A stretch of 64,000 nt of DNA, taken from assembly GCA_019775845.1 (NCBI GenBank), contig JADQAV010000017.1, forward strand, positions 682,001-746,000, written 5' to 3'. Source of the DNA: Myrmaecium sp. VS I D KN 1. Its lineage: Eukaryota; Ascomycota; Dothideomycetes; Valsariales; Valsariaceae. The translations under genes and the position numbers were made by a program. The notes below the pieces were generated by a model. The model was not told the DNA's origin. It made no database searches and saw only the letters and a program-made list of their open reading frames with translations. Within the stretch, counting starts at the first letter, position 1. Every line of letters starts with the position of its first letter. This document shows, one piece after another, positions 19,987-32,040 of this stretch.

Positions 19987-22015
19987 AGCGAACAGGCGAT
20001 GCGATAGCACCGGAAAAGAACGGAGTAGAGGATGTAAGGGACAGCTTATTGCGTGTGTGTGTTGCGGGAGAAAAGACGGGAGGGTTCGGTGTGGATGACG
20101 AGAAAAGCGAAGTTTTCTGTTTATGGACGAAGGATACGCATGGAGGTGCGAAACGGGTCCGTGCGACGGCGTGAGGGAGCGCACTTGCCTGTAACGTTCG
20201 CAACGTTACCGTTGCCACAGTGACTTATCGGTAATTTAATAGGGACTGTCGCGCCTTCACAGATACGGTCGCAAGTCAGTCGGACATGCACGCAATTCGC
20301 TGGGAACGATAGACTGTGCAAGTGAAAGGGGGATGTCATCGAGCATAGGTAGAGTCTGGGCTTTTGACTGTCTCTGCGCTCTGGGTGCTGCTGGGTGCAT
20401 GGCTGCTTAGGCTTTCGCCGGCCTTTGACTAGCCGGCTGCTCGGTTTGCTTGCGCGCGCCAAGCCATCGGTTGTTTGATGCGAGTTGACCGCCTCAGCAC
20501 TTTATGCACGGTAAGAAAAAAAGATAAGCATAAGGCCGTCTCTGGTCGGATTCGAAATCGTGACATTGGAGGCTGCGTTGTATGGGAACGGAATGTCTCT
20601 GCGAGGACGGAATCGCCCAGGAGAGCGATAGGGAAATGGCACGGCAGGTGTCATGATACACAGGCATATTGAATCTGGGAACAATGCTTGCACAGTGATT
20701 TCGTGGCTTAGACGGATCGCGAGCTTGATTATGTCGCAATCTGAACAATGCTGCCATCACATTTGCGACGTCGCGAGGAGATGAAGTTGAAGTGAGGTTC
20801 CCTTCGGATCGGAGAAACGATGGACCCGTCAGCCCCCACGGTCCAAGGCTGCACTGGGAAGATCATAGCCTCGCCAATGTATTATCCCCTACCAATCACC
20901 ACCAAATGTTTATTCATTCAAGGCCAATTCTGAGGGCTAGAGAGAGTCTGAACATGCCAAAATATTAATCCATTCGGTCTGCCATCAGCGTTGACGTCGA
21001 GGCATGGTGTTGATGGATATTTCGGCGGGGGGGCTACGGCTAAACCCGATCCGCCCTTGGTTCCACCGGCAGGCCCCCACCGATCCACACGGTTAAGGCC
21101 ACAAGGGTCCGGGGGCATTTCAGCCTCGCTGAGGAACGAACGACACTACGGGGTGGGGGTGCCTCAGGTAGGATGAGAGATCGGCTTTCGACAACTTTGC
21201 CTATGAACCATGCCACACTTGGCATATTACACTCTGGATAGATGATCAAAGAGAAGGATAGATAGAGATGTAATGATTATTAATGTATAAAAAGCAAAGG
21301 TCATTCATGTTTGGTATTCGTCGTTTCCCCCTCCCCAACGCCCATCGACATTCAGAATCATGATGAAAGGAAAATAAACAAAAGAAAAGAAAGGAAAAAC
21401 AAGACAGGAAAAAATAGAAAACCACATGCACAAAGAGAAACAAAAGAAACAAAACCCCCGCCAAAATGATAACCATCACAATCAATCCGGCATCACCACC
21501 GACCTCCCCTCCCACATCCCATCCCACAACCTCACCTTCCTCACCCCTCCACTCTTCAACCAGACATAAGAAAAAGACCAAGACCACCCCAAAACCACCC
21601 CCTCCTTCCTCCTCCTCCTCCTCCACCAAACCCCTCCCACCTCCCATCTCACCCGCGCGCAAAATGCCAAGCAATATGCAACAGTCCCGACCAGACGCCG
21701 CGTTCGGAAGCCGAAATGGTGCAGCATCGGCTGCTGCACTGTATCGAGCCCCCGCAACGCGACGCCAAAGCCGGCGTGCATTGTCGCTTTGGTTCTTTGC
21801 GGCGGGGATAGGGGAGGGAAGGGGGGGAAGGGGGATTAGGGGAAAGGTGGTGGTGGTGTTGTGGTGTATGCCTTTTCTGTTGCTGGTGGATTGTGGTGGG
21901 GAGGTTGAGGCGGCGTGGGTTGTGAGGGATGGGTATAGAAGGGGTGGGGGGATTACACGTACCTCTCTTCTCTCTTTCCTTCCTCCCTTTCTTCCAACCA
22001 ATCGCCATCGGTCAT
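19987..22015. other. Intergenic stretch, no supported gene
   Basis: It separates the two largest minus-strand genes. About 21540-21640 is CCT/CCA-rich, and 21790-21960 is G-rich low-complexity sequence; long frames here come from that composition. Nothing else is supported. Confidence 0.55.
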
Positions 22016-25000
22016 TTATTCCCTCGACCACCACACCGGCATCGGCCCAAACACCTCCTCCGACGTCAACGACGCCGCATCCTCCCCCATCACCCGCCTC
22101 TTGCACGCCCGCAACTCCTCCACCGTCGGCCACTCCACCTCCTCCTCCATCTCAGGAACAACCGCACTCAGCGGCTCCATCTTCATCGCCTCGAACTCCG
22201 CCCACGCCTCCTCGGCCTTGGCTAGCGTGGCATAGTACCGCTTCCCCTTCGGCGTCGCGGCCCACTCGGCTTCCGTTTGCTCTGGGAAGTCTTTGGCGAC
22301 TTCGAGGGAGGCCTCCGACATGGCTTCGTCTTCTTCGTCGTTGTTGTTGGGGGTGTGGGTGCCGATGGCTTCCTCCAGCCGTGCACGCCAGTACGCCTTC
22401 GCCGCCTCGCGCGCGGCCGGATCGTCCGTTTCAAGCGTGACCAACGTCTCGAGCACCGCTTCCGGGTCTTCGAGCGTAGACTCCACGATCGTGCCCAGTG
22501 TCGAGCTGAAGCAGGGCCGCTCGAATGCTACCCGTGAAACTTCGGCGGCAATGGGGGCGTCGGCTTCGTTTAGGATGGCTGGTTTGGTGGTGGAGGGATG
22601 AAGGGGCTTGTGGAGCGGTGAGAGGGAGGGCGTGTATTTGTTTAGCGAGGAGTGGTAGGCGGTGGAGGACAGGATGAATTCGGCCTGGCTGCACCAGCTG
22701 TGGACGTCGGCGGCGATGGCGGCGGCGTCGAGGTCGGAGATGTCGGAGATTTGTTCTTCGATCTTCTTCTCGGCTGGCTGCTTGTCTGCCGGTGCTGAAA
22801 CGCGTTGCTGGGGTTCGTTTTCATACTCAACCTTGTTTTCCTCGACAATCAGGGCACCTCCCTCCTTCATCTCACGCTGCTCAAACCGTTGCAGATTGTC
22901 TTTCGTCAGCGGAACCACCGACACCGACGTATCCTCCGTCTCGTACCCAACACTTGAACTCCAGCTCCGTCCCGGCGTGCTAGTGATGGTGCTATTGAAA
23001 TCGAGCTCGCACAGCGCGACCGGCGAGAACGTTTCGTTGGCCGCTTCGTCCCGGTCGACGTCCCACCATGCTGCGGCGTTGGAAAATTTGGAGACGATCT
23101 GTCGCTCTGGGGTTTCGGGCAGCGGGGACGGAGGAGTGGCGTTGTGCTCGCATGCTTCTTCGATCGACTTCTCGATTTTTGAGGGTGTGCTAGGCGCACT
23201 GCTCCCCGCGTACTCCTCGTCGTCATTGATCGTCACGAGGTTAAACGTGACGCGCTGAGCGGGCGAGGTAGGCATTTCCGGCTGCTGCTCCTCGGCCAGC
23301 ATGCTGAAGTCGTCATCGTCGACGACTACTTCTTCTTCTTTTTCCTTTTTGGCAGCGGATCCTCGCCGGATAGCCTTTTGCCAGACCGCGTACTTGGTGC
23401 GGGTTTTGCTCGTGCTGAGTTGCTTCGCGAGACTCCACCAGCTTGCCGACCAGCAGATTTGCCGCACGCAGGGGTCGCTTGGCACGATGCCCCAGAGTGT
23501 CGCGGGCGTGTAGGTCGTTTCGGCTTCGGTGGGTTGGTAGGCTCGGGTGAGCGTGTTGACTTCGATGATGTCGTGGATGGTTGGGGTGGATTGGGTTTCT
23601 GGGCTGGTGGGAGGCTTCCCTTCTTTGGAGGCTTTCGCAGCGCTGTTGTTTGGGCGATGATCATCCATGTCATCGTCGTCCGTGTCATCGTCGGAATCAT
23701 CGTCGTGTTTGTGGTAGCCCCAGAAGTTGGAGTGCTTGCAGTTATCCGCGTCTCGCTTCTTCTTGTTCTTGTTCTCCTCGTCATCACGCTTCTTCTTCTT
23801 GAGCGCGTTCAGTCGAGCCATGAGTTGGGCTGCCATTACATCTGGATTGTACTCTGGCACAGCAACCGCAGCTGGAGCTGATTCCACGACAGCGGCTTGG
23901 ACGCTGGCCTTCTTCGTCTTCGTTTCGGACTTGAGGATCCCGAAGAGGCATGCAGCGTTGAATTTGATCTCGGAGTAGCTGCGCGAGTAGTTCTTGACTT
24001 GCTTGGCGAGCTCCACGGCAATGATTGCGTTCTGTTCTGCCGTCACCGATGATGTTGGGGATGTTGCCAGCTCCTCGACGACCTGCTTGTTGAAGCCCCA
24101 GAAGTTGGACCCGCAGATCTTCCTGCTCGGCTTGTTCTCCGCAGCGCTCGACAGAATACCAAACAAGGTGGCAGGCGTGAATTTGATCTCCGCTTCCGAA
24201 GGGACGTACGCCCTGGTGCGCCGGTTGACCTCAACAACATCACCAATACGCCTCAGCTCCGCTTCACGCTCTTGCTCAACGAAGTCAACATCTCGCTTCG
24301 CGACGTTCCAGAAGCATGCAGACTTGGATTGTTTCTTGACTGCGGCGTTCCGCGGAAGGATACCCCAGAGCGTGGCGGCGGGGAATCGCGTCTCGGCGTC
24401 CGTGGGCGCGTAGGCTTTGGAGCGCGTGTTGACCGCCATGATGTCGTTGATCTTTTGCGTTTGGGATGCGAGAGCCTGGTCGATGTTGTCGGTGTCGGTT
24501 TTGGAGAAGCCCCAGAAGTTCGTTCCTTTGATTGGGGATTCTGTGACGGCTTGCTCGATGGGGAAGTCTTTGGATTCGAGGATGGTGATTTCGGGGATGT
24601 GCTGAACCATTGATGAGGTGCTGATGATGGATTTAGTGCGCTCAATTGCCGTGAGGATGTTCTTGTCTAAATCGTCTTGCTCAGCGGGAGTGATGGTCGG
24701 AGACAACGTGTCGAGTGCCAGTGGCAAGATAGTAAATGCAGAGCGGGTATGGCGAGGAATGATGTGGATAATATCATCGTCTTCATCTTCCGAAGAAGAT
24801 TCCTCAGAGCCATCAGCGGAGTCGAGAGAAGAGCCAATGCCAGAATCGGAACATGAGTCGGAAACAGTGCCTTCAATGGCGGTGTTCTCCTTCTCGATCA
24901 CACTGATGAGGCTAATGATTTCGCTGACCGAAGAGATAGCAAGTTGGGCTTCTTCTTCTTCGACGGGGGTCTCAGGTTCGATTGGCTGGATGCTGGAAAC

Positions 25001-26838
25001 CTCGAGGATGTGCATCAGTTGAAGATCAGGCTCTGCTTCGTTGGTGATTGGCTCGAACTCGATGATTTCGAGTGTGGAGAGGCTCAGAGCTTCGATGGTA
25101 GGAGTAACCGGCTTAGTCTCAATGATGCCCATAACGGGAGTGATTCCAAGTGCCTGGATTGCCGGAGTGACCTGTTTGGTATCCACGATGCCCATGACCG
25201 GTGTGATTTTGAGAGCTTGGACGGCTGGGGTCATCGGTTCGGTTTCTGTCATGCCCATGATGGGAGTAATCTCAAGAGCTTGGATTGCCGGAGTGATCGG
25301 TTTGATCACATCCACGTTCATGATGAGAGTAACGCTGAGAGCTTGGACGGCCGGCGTGATCGGTTTGGTCTCAGCAATGCCCATGAGGGGAGTGATTTCA
25401 AGAGCTTGCATTGTCGGAGTGATCGGTTTGACCTCAGTGAGGTCCACAACGGAAGTGATTTGAAGGGTTTGAGTGGCAGGCGTAATCGGTTGAATATTGG
25501 CAATATCCGTGATCCGAGTGAATTCAAGAGCCTGGATAACGGGAGTGATCGGCTTGATCTCAGTGATGTCCATTACGGTAGTCATCCCAAGCGCTTGGGC
25601 TGCAGGCGCAACGGGAAGAATATCCGCAATGTCCATAACGTGAGTGATCTCAAGCGTTTGCTGGGTCTTGATTTCAGAAGTGATAGGCTCCATGCTGACA
25701 AGTTCCATGACTTGCGCGATCCCGAAGGTCGGCTCGTCTTTGGAAGTCTTGAGAATACCCTCGGTGGAAGTCTTGAACTTTGCCTCCGAAGAGTACAAAG
25801 CTGCATGTTTCTTGGAGGTGATCAAGGTACCGGCGGTTGCATGATGGAGATCGTCACTCTTGAGGCGAGCAATAAAGCGATTGAACGTTCTGGCGTTAAG
25901 CTCGATGATCTTTGAGATGCTCTTCTTCTTTCTGGTCTGCTTTCTGGTATCCTTCGGTTTGAACAACTGACGGATCCAATTGCGGTTGGCCAGAAGCCAG
26001 TCCCAGTACCAGTGCAACATACAAGGAATGCAGTCATTGCCAAGATGGGGGGTAACCAGGCTAAAGAAGAATATGGCGGCGAAGGATGCTTCGAAAAGCA
26101 CAATCCAACGGCAGAAGATATCAAAAGACAACGGAACCCGCATACGCTCGTCGCAGACATAAGGAGTCTTCTTGATAGAAGAGAGCTTCCTGGTGGATGA
26201 CTTGGCATGTTTCTTTGCCTTACGAGTGGAGCGGCTCTTCTTGAAGCGAACTTCCTTGGAGCGAACTGCCTTGGTCTTGTTTCCTTCAGTGTTTGAGGTG
26301 GATGGTTCATTGACCTCCGTGTCCTCGACTTCCTTGGGCAAGTCATTATCAGTGCCAACAGAAGTGGTATCGGCAACGTCTGTGTCTTCAGTGATAAGCT
26401 CTTGCTGGGGCGCGGGTTCTTCCTCGATAGCAACGTTGTGCTCGGTCGAAGGCTCTTCCGTGGCCGAAGCCTCTTCCTGGACTGGGAGTTCTTGCTCGAT
26501 CAAAGGTTCTTCCTCGACTGGAAGGCCTTGCTTGCTTCCTGAAGTGAATTGAAGTGAAGTCAGTAATCCGATGCACTTGAAGGCATGACAGCGAAGCGCG
26601 ACTCACCAGACATATGGTCTATAATTGCTTTATTCCACGCAGCTTGTCTCACCATAGAAGCTTTCCGCATCTCTCTAATCTCAGCCGCGGCATTCTTCCG
26701 GTAGTCTAAAGCGAGGTCAGAGTGGTTGACAAAAATCCAGTTCAGCTGGTGAAACTTACTCCGGGCCTGTTCGCGCATTGCCATTGGGTCGCAACCAAAG
26801 AACGAAAGGACCTTCTCAGAGAAGCTAAGCTCTGCCAT
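22016..26838 (-). CDS. Giant two-repeat-type membrane-associated protein (1566 aa), three exons
   Basis: Exon 1 (26760-26838), exon 2 (26607-26705) and exon 3 (22016-26538) join through phase-1 introns of 54 nt (GTAAGT) and 68 nt (GTGAGT, TACTGAC branch), giving one frame of 1567 codons. Order of parts: a basic/helical N-terminus; an acidic linker; a Lys/Arg-rich patch; a hydrophobic segment (WIVLFEASFAAIFFFSLV, about residues 205-222); about ten 21-aa tandem repeats of the type KPITPAIQALEITPIMGMTE (about 333-555); a Ser/Asp acidic region; then four to five ~70-aa modules, each with an FWGF-type motif followed by AY-P-EAE...PATLWGIL (about 730-1115); and a long acidic tail. I know no family with these repeats. 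A repeat-bearing adhesive or scaffold protein is a guess. It lies head-to-tail with the 16.9-kb gene. Confidence 0.8.
25066..25720. repeat. 63-bp coding tandem repeat (about ten copies)
   Basis: It encodes the 21-aa repeats of the giant protein, consensus (E/D)-T-K-P-(I/V)-T-P-A-(I/V)-Q-A-L-x-I-T-P-(I/V)-M-G-I. Neighbouring units differ mostly by substitutions and keep the 63-bp register, so expansion was by whole units and the frame is under constraint. Confidence 0.85.
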
Positions 26839-28589
26839 CTTGATCGACGTGGTCCAATTCGTATAAGGGGTGGGTATAGTCGAGTCAACAGGGGTCGGAA
26901 GGGGTGGTGTCGTCGGTCGGGGACTTCCAAAATCGCTGGTCGGGTCGGTTTGGGGAACCTAGGGGTTAGTCGACTTTCCGGGAGAACAATGTAGAGAGAA
27001 AGGTTGTCGAGCGTAGGCGACGATCGACTTTGTGTCTGGACTACCAAGCTTTGAAGCTGGGTTTGATGATTGGGGGGGCTAGAAAAGGTGACTGTGAATA
27101 TCCATTCAAAGTCGCGTTCGGTCCAGCAGCGTGTCGAGCAAACGCGCGGGGGAGCAAATCGTAGCTCAGGAAAATGTTAAGCCCTATCACCTTTCACAGA
27201 TTGGAACTAAGTATCCTTTTGAATATTCGCATGAAGGTAATCGCCCGACTCGACCACCAGTCACCTCACCGCTAGTTCTTCTGGCTATCCAATGGATATC
27301 GAGAAGCGCAAACTGGATTTGCCGCCTGGAAGACGGGAATAGGAGCTCTCCTAGGGTTACAACTGGAGACATCATGGATAACTGCTGACATTCACTAATT
27401 TGCAGTCCTTCATCTGCCTTTCCTTCTTGTCCAATCATTATGAAATCAAGTCAAGATAGACGTGACGTCCCAGGTTGTCGCCAGTGTTTTATGCTTCGAC
27501 GTACTTCGAATCCATGGCAGGCTCGCTGGGCAAACGCCTTTCGCCATACCTAAGGATAAGTCTCAGCGTAGTTTAATGCCTTCTTGTAAACTCATCTTGA
27601 GTGATACCTGTGATCCTGTTCTACTTTGCAATGCCTTGCTGTCGAATGTCGTAAGGGTGCTGAAAGGGATGGGGTAGCTGCGCAAAGTGGTAATGTATAT
27701 CATTCTCTACCAAAGTCTCGCTATATCGAAAACCTCTTTCTGCCAGCGATGTCGTGTTTCATAGCGAAACGACGCTGTACCCTCCGTAGTCTCTAAAGCA
27801 ATCGAAGCCGTGGCCATAGTGGCGTAACTTCCTTTTGGTATTTGAGATGTAGATAATGATACATGATTTTGATGTTTTCAATATTATTCCATATTTGTAA
27901 TGCCCGAAGATAATGAGACCTTTTTCGGAAATCTTTGCGCTTCTTTCAAATCTCTATATCACGAGGCAGACGCATAACCGCGACAGTCAGAGTGAGCGAA
28001 CTGCAATATCCCAGTTCGTATGACTGCATGTAGTATACACCCTGGCATGCCTGGAGCAATTGACGTCGTGGCCTTCATGGCTTAAGTACCTTTGCGTATC
28101 TGAGATGTTGATAATAATACATGATTCTGATATTATTAATATTTTTTACTGTTTGATATTCGAGAATAATCTTACCTTTTTCGGAAATCTTTGAGATCCT
28201 TTTAAATCTACATATCACGAAACAGACGGATAACCGCGACAGTCAGAGTGAGCGAACTGCCGTATCCCAGTTCGTATGACTGCACGTAGTATACATCCTG
28301 GCATGCAAGTAAAGAAAGAAAGCAAATATAAGGTAAGGAGGAAATGGACCATTCAATTTAGAACATTTATCTAACTAGTAATATGTTCCGACACGACAGT
28401 GAAATCATCCCTACTCTGCTTCTGTCTTATCAACGGCCCTGGCTGTCGCCTGCCTAGCCTTTGCAAAAGCATCTATCTTCAATTGCCTATGCCGCTATCA
28501 ATGGGAACGTTTCCGGTCTGCCCAACCTTCAAAAAGGCGTACAAGTAGCCCATGAAACTACAGTTATCCATGCTCGGTAAAGGTGTGTC
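26839..28589. other. Intergenic stretch holding a 256-bp direct repeat
   Basis: Besides the direct repeat at 27801-28308, I see no supported gene. 26850-26960 is G-rich (repeated GGTCGG-like words) and lies just upstream of the giant gene, so it may be its promoter region. Confidence 0.55.
27801..28308. repeat. Tandem direct repeat, two copies of about 256 bp
   Basis: Copy 1 (about 27801-28052) and copy 2 (about 28057-28308) align throughout. TGAGATG recurs at 27843 and 28101, CTTTTTCGGAAATCTTTG recurs, and both copies share ACCGCGACAGTCAGAGTGAG, then CGAACTGC, CAGTTCGTATGACTGCA and CTGGCATGC. They differ by scattered transitions and small indels. Neither copy has a coding frame, terminal inverted repeats or pol III boxes. 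Confidence 0.85.
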
Positions 28590-30173
28590 TCAAAAAGTGC
28601 CAGCACCCGGGAGGATGAACTCTCCGAGCTCTTCACCAGGAATGGGCCCAGAACCCTGGAAAGGATCAGCCAGGGGCGCTTCTCTAACCGGGGATAGAGG
28701 GGAAGCAGGATCGGCCTGCTGTTCAGTCGCTTCAGGTGACAGTGGGATTGGTAGCTCCCCTAGGGGGCGGCGCTTGTTCTCCTTGTCGTTTTCGGAGCTG
28801 CTGCTATCACTGCTGCTGTATGATTTCTCGCAGTCTTCGTCCGTGTATATGAGCGGAGGCAGCTGCTGGCAGGGACGGGGAGCCTGGGTATCGGCTTGCT
28901 GATTCATAAGTCCGTACTGCATCAATTCTTCTGCCAAGGTCTTGGTGGACTTGGTTCCAGCTCCAGCCTCCGCAATTTCAGAGGAGCCGCGAAATTCGGA
29001 ACGTCGTTTCTCGAGCATCGGATACGCACTGGCGTCCACGAAAGGGTAAGGGAAAGACTGATGGGACAGAGCCTCTGTTCGGTTCGCATCGTGTGCAAGA
29101 TGCGTGTCCGGGTGATCCATACGTTCATCGTCTTCAACGGGAGGGCCACTGCGAGAATCGGACTGGAGAACGTGCGATGGAGATTCCGGTTTGTCATCCG
29201 CATTTTCGTTATCATCTGCACCCAACTCTCCCTGGCCTGGCTGAGTGCGGCGGAGCAAATAAATAAGCAGCCCTCCTAGAAGAATCAAGAAGAGACCGTC
29301 ACCGGCAGATGAGATCCCTTTCAATGCCAGAAGAAAAGCAATGATGTACCCGAGTACCTGGATAGCAGGAATATGGCTGCAAGTGCTGATAAGGTCCTTG
29401 ATGTCCGTATGGTCATCATCCATATATGCTCCTGGTATGCGGAACGAGTCAACAGATCGAGCTTGACAATCATTGATAGTTCGTTCAAGCGCTTCTATCC
29501 TATCGAAGAGACGATGGATTGTATCGGTCTCTCCCTGGGTCCATTTGTCCATCATCTTGGCATTGGAAGAAAGAGCCTTGCCATGAGATAAGAAGGAGTC
29601 CTCATGCTTGTCAACGGCCTCCTCTAGCTCCTCCATACGCCTAGTCAGAGCCGCGATGAGGGAACCATGCTCCATGTTCTTCTCCACGGCGTACTTCGCT
29701 TTGCGACCGACCAAGGAAAGCTGGTTGCCGAAGTTGACATGCGCTTTGTCATGTGCCTTGATCTTATCGTAAAGATTCTGCATGTGCATCTTCATGCCTT
29801 CGAAATTGTCCGCGAGTGAGTGAAGGAACTGGATGTCCCGCTCTTCTACAGGGCTTAGCGTTCGGTGCCAGGCTTCTTCCAGGGCGCGTACACGATGCTG
29901 GATGTCGTAGTAGGAAATGTGCTTGTTGAGTTCGCGCTCAACGGCGCTCGGTATGGCGTCTGCCAGGCGCTGCATGATGATATTTTCGAGTTGGTCGTTG
30001 GTAAGAGTAGATTTGTCTTGCTGCGTAGAGGCTACATCAGGGTTTGTCCATGGTTTCCCTAGGCCTTTCTTAGAGGTGAATTTGGGCTGCATGTCGGATG
30101 GGTCTTGTGAGGGACCTTGAAGATCCTTCTGTCCGGTGGATAATCCTGGGGGAGCGGTCCTGTTAGGTTCCAT
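28590..30173 (-). CDS. Coiled-coil protein with central membrane hairpin (527 aa)
   Basis: One exon from the ATG at 30173 (MEPNRTAPPG). Residues ~50-240 are helical with long coiled-coil stretches (SLIAALTRRMEELEEAVDKH, IHRLFDRIEALERTIND). Two hydrophobic spans (VLGYIIAFLLAL, about 271-282, and LFLILLGGLLIYLL, about 294-307) are joined by a short Gly/Ser loop, a hairpin that would return the C-terminus to the same side. The last ~210 residues are acidic and Ser-rich (SSSDSSSSENDKENKRRPLG). The coiled-coil-then-hairpin plan is shared with the 1013-aa protein at 16945-19986, but the sequences do not align by eye. No family recognised. Confidence 0.8.
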   Translation of the reverse strand: MEPNRTAPPGLSTGQKDLQGPSQDPSDMQPKFTSKKGLGKPWTNPDVASTQQDKSTLTNDQLENIIMQRLADAIPSAVERELNKHISYYDIQHRVRALEEAWHRTLSPVEERDIQFLHSLADNFEGMKMHMQNLYDKIKAHDKAHVNFGNQLSLVGRKAKYAVEKNMEHGSLIAALTRRMEELEEAVDKHEDSFLSHGKALSSNAKMMDKWTQGETDTIHRLFDRIEALERTINDCQARSVDSFRIPGAYMDDDHTDIKDLISTCSHIPAIQVLGYIIAFLLALKGISSAGDGLFLILLGGLLIYLLRRTQPGQGELGADDNENADDKPESPSHVLQSDSRSGPPVEDDERMDHPDTHLAHDANRTEALSHQSFPYPFVDASAYPMLEKRRSEFRGSSEIAEAGAGTKSTKTLAEELMQYGLMNQQADTQAPRPCQQLPPLIYTDEDCEKSYSSSDSSSSENDKENKRRPLGELPIPLSPEATEQQADPASPLSPVREAPLADPFQGSGPIPGEELGEFILPGAGTF

Positions 30174-31128
30174 GTCGATGTTCGCAATGGCCAAAATATA
30201 ACTTGATGAAGGGGTCCACGAGAAAACACAGTCCAGAACGTGCAGTAGTGAGAACTGGTCGATGATGGGAGATGAAAGATGGTTTGTTGACAGGTAGAGA
30301 AGGAGATGCAGGTTCCAGTGTGGGTCAAGGAGATAGATATATACTTGCTGTGGCTTTCTGGTAACCAGTCAAGAGACGGTAACATTGAAGGGCACGTTAC
30401 TAAAACTGACGCGTGCACTGGCAGACATGTGAAGTTGTGTAGTAACAAAGGACGCCGATTTCGAACTGTCACATCGCACAGTACAGTATACGTACCTATA
30501 CAGACATAGTTACTGAGCAGACCTAGCCCAACTGACGAGTACTCTCGGTTTCTGCTCCCGATTGGAGACCTTTCTTGATCCTTTGCACATTGTCGGCATC
30601 GTCCGATATAGCTGTCGGTCACGGTTGACGGCCGCTTGGAAGGCAATACAGGAGGGCGGATGACCCGTAACTCGAATGAAGAAACGCACTTCCAAGTGAA
30701 TATTTCTTATCTCGGTCGAGGTGATATTGTCGCATTTAGCATGGCGTGATTGCTATCATGTCGCTTGAGAAGTTTATAAGATCAATATTGAAGACGGACA
30801 ATGGATTATATATTAGCCGTAGAAGTACTCTGATGTATATCGCACCGGTATAACGTCTCGAAAAAGAAGAGAAACGCAGTGCCGATGTCTCGCTCCCTCA
30901 ACCGTATCCCACATCCAAACTGCGGAGGATACCCAAAGTTCTCATCAAGACTGAGGTGCTGCCTTTCTTCACCCATCACGTCACGGACGAGCCAAACGAT
31001 CAGAACCATCGGCTTTCACCAACGCCTTCCACAAAACGAAGCGCATGGCGTACAAGTAGCTATGGAGCACAAGTAGCTGAACGACGTACGCCACCAGCGC
31101 GAGGAATTTTTGCGCTCTGGCTCGGAGT
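30174..31128. other. Promoter side of the 28.6-kb gene and 3' side of the next gene
   Basis: A TATATA sequence (about 30338-30343) lies about 165 bp upstream of the minus-strand ATG at 30173. At its right end the stretch includes an alternative 3' coding frame of the next minus-strand gene. Nothing else is supported. Confidence 0.4.
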
Positions 31129-32040
31129 CTATGGGGGCTGCGCTCGGCGACGAAAAGCAAGAGCTGAGTGAGCAGGAGGCGGAGACACCGCTCCTTGGAG
31201 ATACGCAGAATCCTCGGCAGTGTGAATGGATTTGAACCAGGATCGGCTGATGCTGGAAAGCGAGGCGTCTGGGGTGAAGAGTATGGTGGCGGTGGTGAGA
31301 TGCTCTCTAGGCTCTCGGGCGCCTGGCTTTTCGGCGGCTGAGATATTGACGGATTGTCCGGGTGTAGGAGTTGTTTGGAGGTCGGAGAGATCAGAGTGAG
31401 AGATGAGACTTGGGTATAAGTTCCGTGGCGGCGTGGCTGCTGCACAAACCCCCTTGAAGCGGACGGGAGCGCGTAGCAATGCGAATACAACAGCACTCAG
31501 GGTATTTATATTCCTGTTCTGCTCGGGAGCGCTTGCTTGCCGAAGGTCTTCACTGTTGCGCTTCAGCAGCTCGAAGATGGCATTCGTGGAATCCATGTTA
31601 TCTTCCACGCTTCTGTGAAGCTGGGTGAGTTGCACCTGTAGGACACGGATCGTCTGCTCCTGCTGCAGCAGCTTGTCTTCCAGTTGCTGGACACATGCAG
31701 CCTCCATCTGGGTGAACGACTGGCTGAGTTGCATCTCAGTCCGGACGGTGGGCTCCAAGTCATTCTGGCGTCCCTGCAAAGAGGGACCGCATTGGTGGAG
31801 ACTTTCGGCGTCCAGGATTTCTTCAAGGCGACAGAGGCGCGCGTGGAAATTTGGGTTACGGTCTGCGCTGACGATAGATATGCTGAGAGGATGATTCTCT
31901 AGCTCTTTAACTAGGCTATATCAGTGCGCTTCCAGACTGCGGATGTGGTCCTGGCAGTGAGGGTCGCTGCAGTCGCTCATATCTATAAATTGGTCAGTAC
32001 TGGTCGCAAGCGTGCAACCGCTGAGCTTACCGGCCTGCAT
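31129..32040 (-). pseudogene. Coiled-coil family member with an early in-frame stop
   Basis: A 10-nt first exon (ATG at 32040) splices through a 48-nt phase-1 intron (31983-32030; GTAAGC, TACTGAC, TATAG) into a frame that runs to 31129. It reads MSDCSDPHCQDHIRSLEAH, then an in-frame TGA (31921-31923), then continues without a break as LVKELENHPLSISIV and a coiled coil (LLQQEQTIRVLQVQLTQLH). The Cys-x-x-x-x-Cys ... LE start resembles the N-termini of the genes at 35174 and 39081. Near the 3' end a second frame (down to 30981) encodes hydrophobic segments (LRLLLTQLLLFVAE, ALVAYVVQLLVLHSYLYA) that would give a membrane-anchored C-terminus, so a further splice or frameshift may lie there. Translation could instead begin after the stop. 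Confidence 0.55.

Noticed and set aside
20495-20600. Third tRNA-like element (GATTTCGAATCC on the minus strand with a T run after it)
   Set aside because: No A box at a workable distance and no T stem, so the B-box-like word is probably chance.
21246-22440. Overlapping long frames on both strands at 21.2-22.4 kb
   Set aside because: They arise from CCT/CCA and GGA/GTG low-complexity DNA and from antisense of the giant gene's 3' end. Pro/Ser/Thr runs lack any domain or splice support.
24944-25915. 323-codon plus-strand frame with regular GSDSKSLDCRSDR-like repeats
   Set aside because: It is the antisense shadow of the 63-bp coding repeats. The minus-strand frame extends far beyond it with matching introns.
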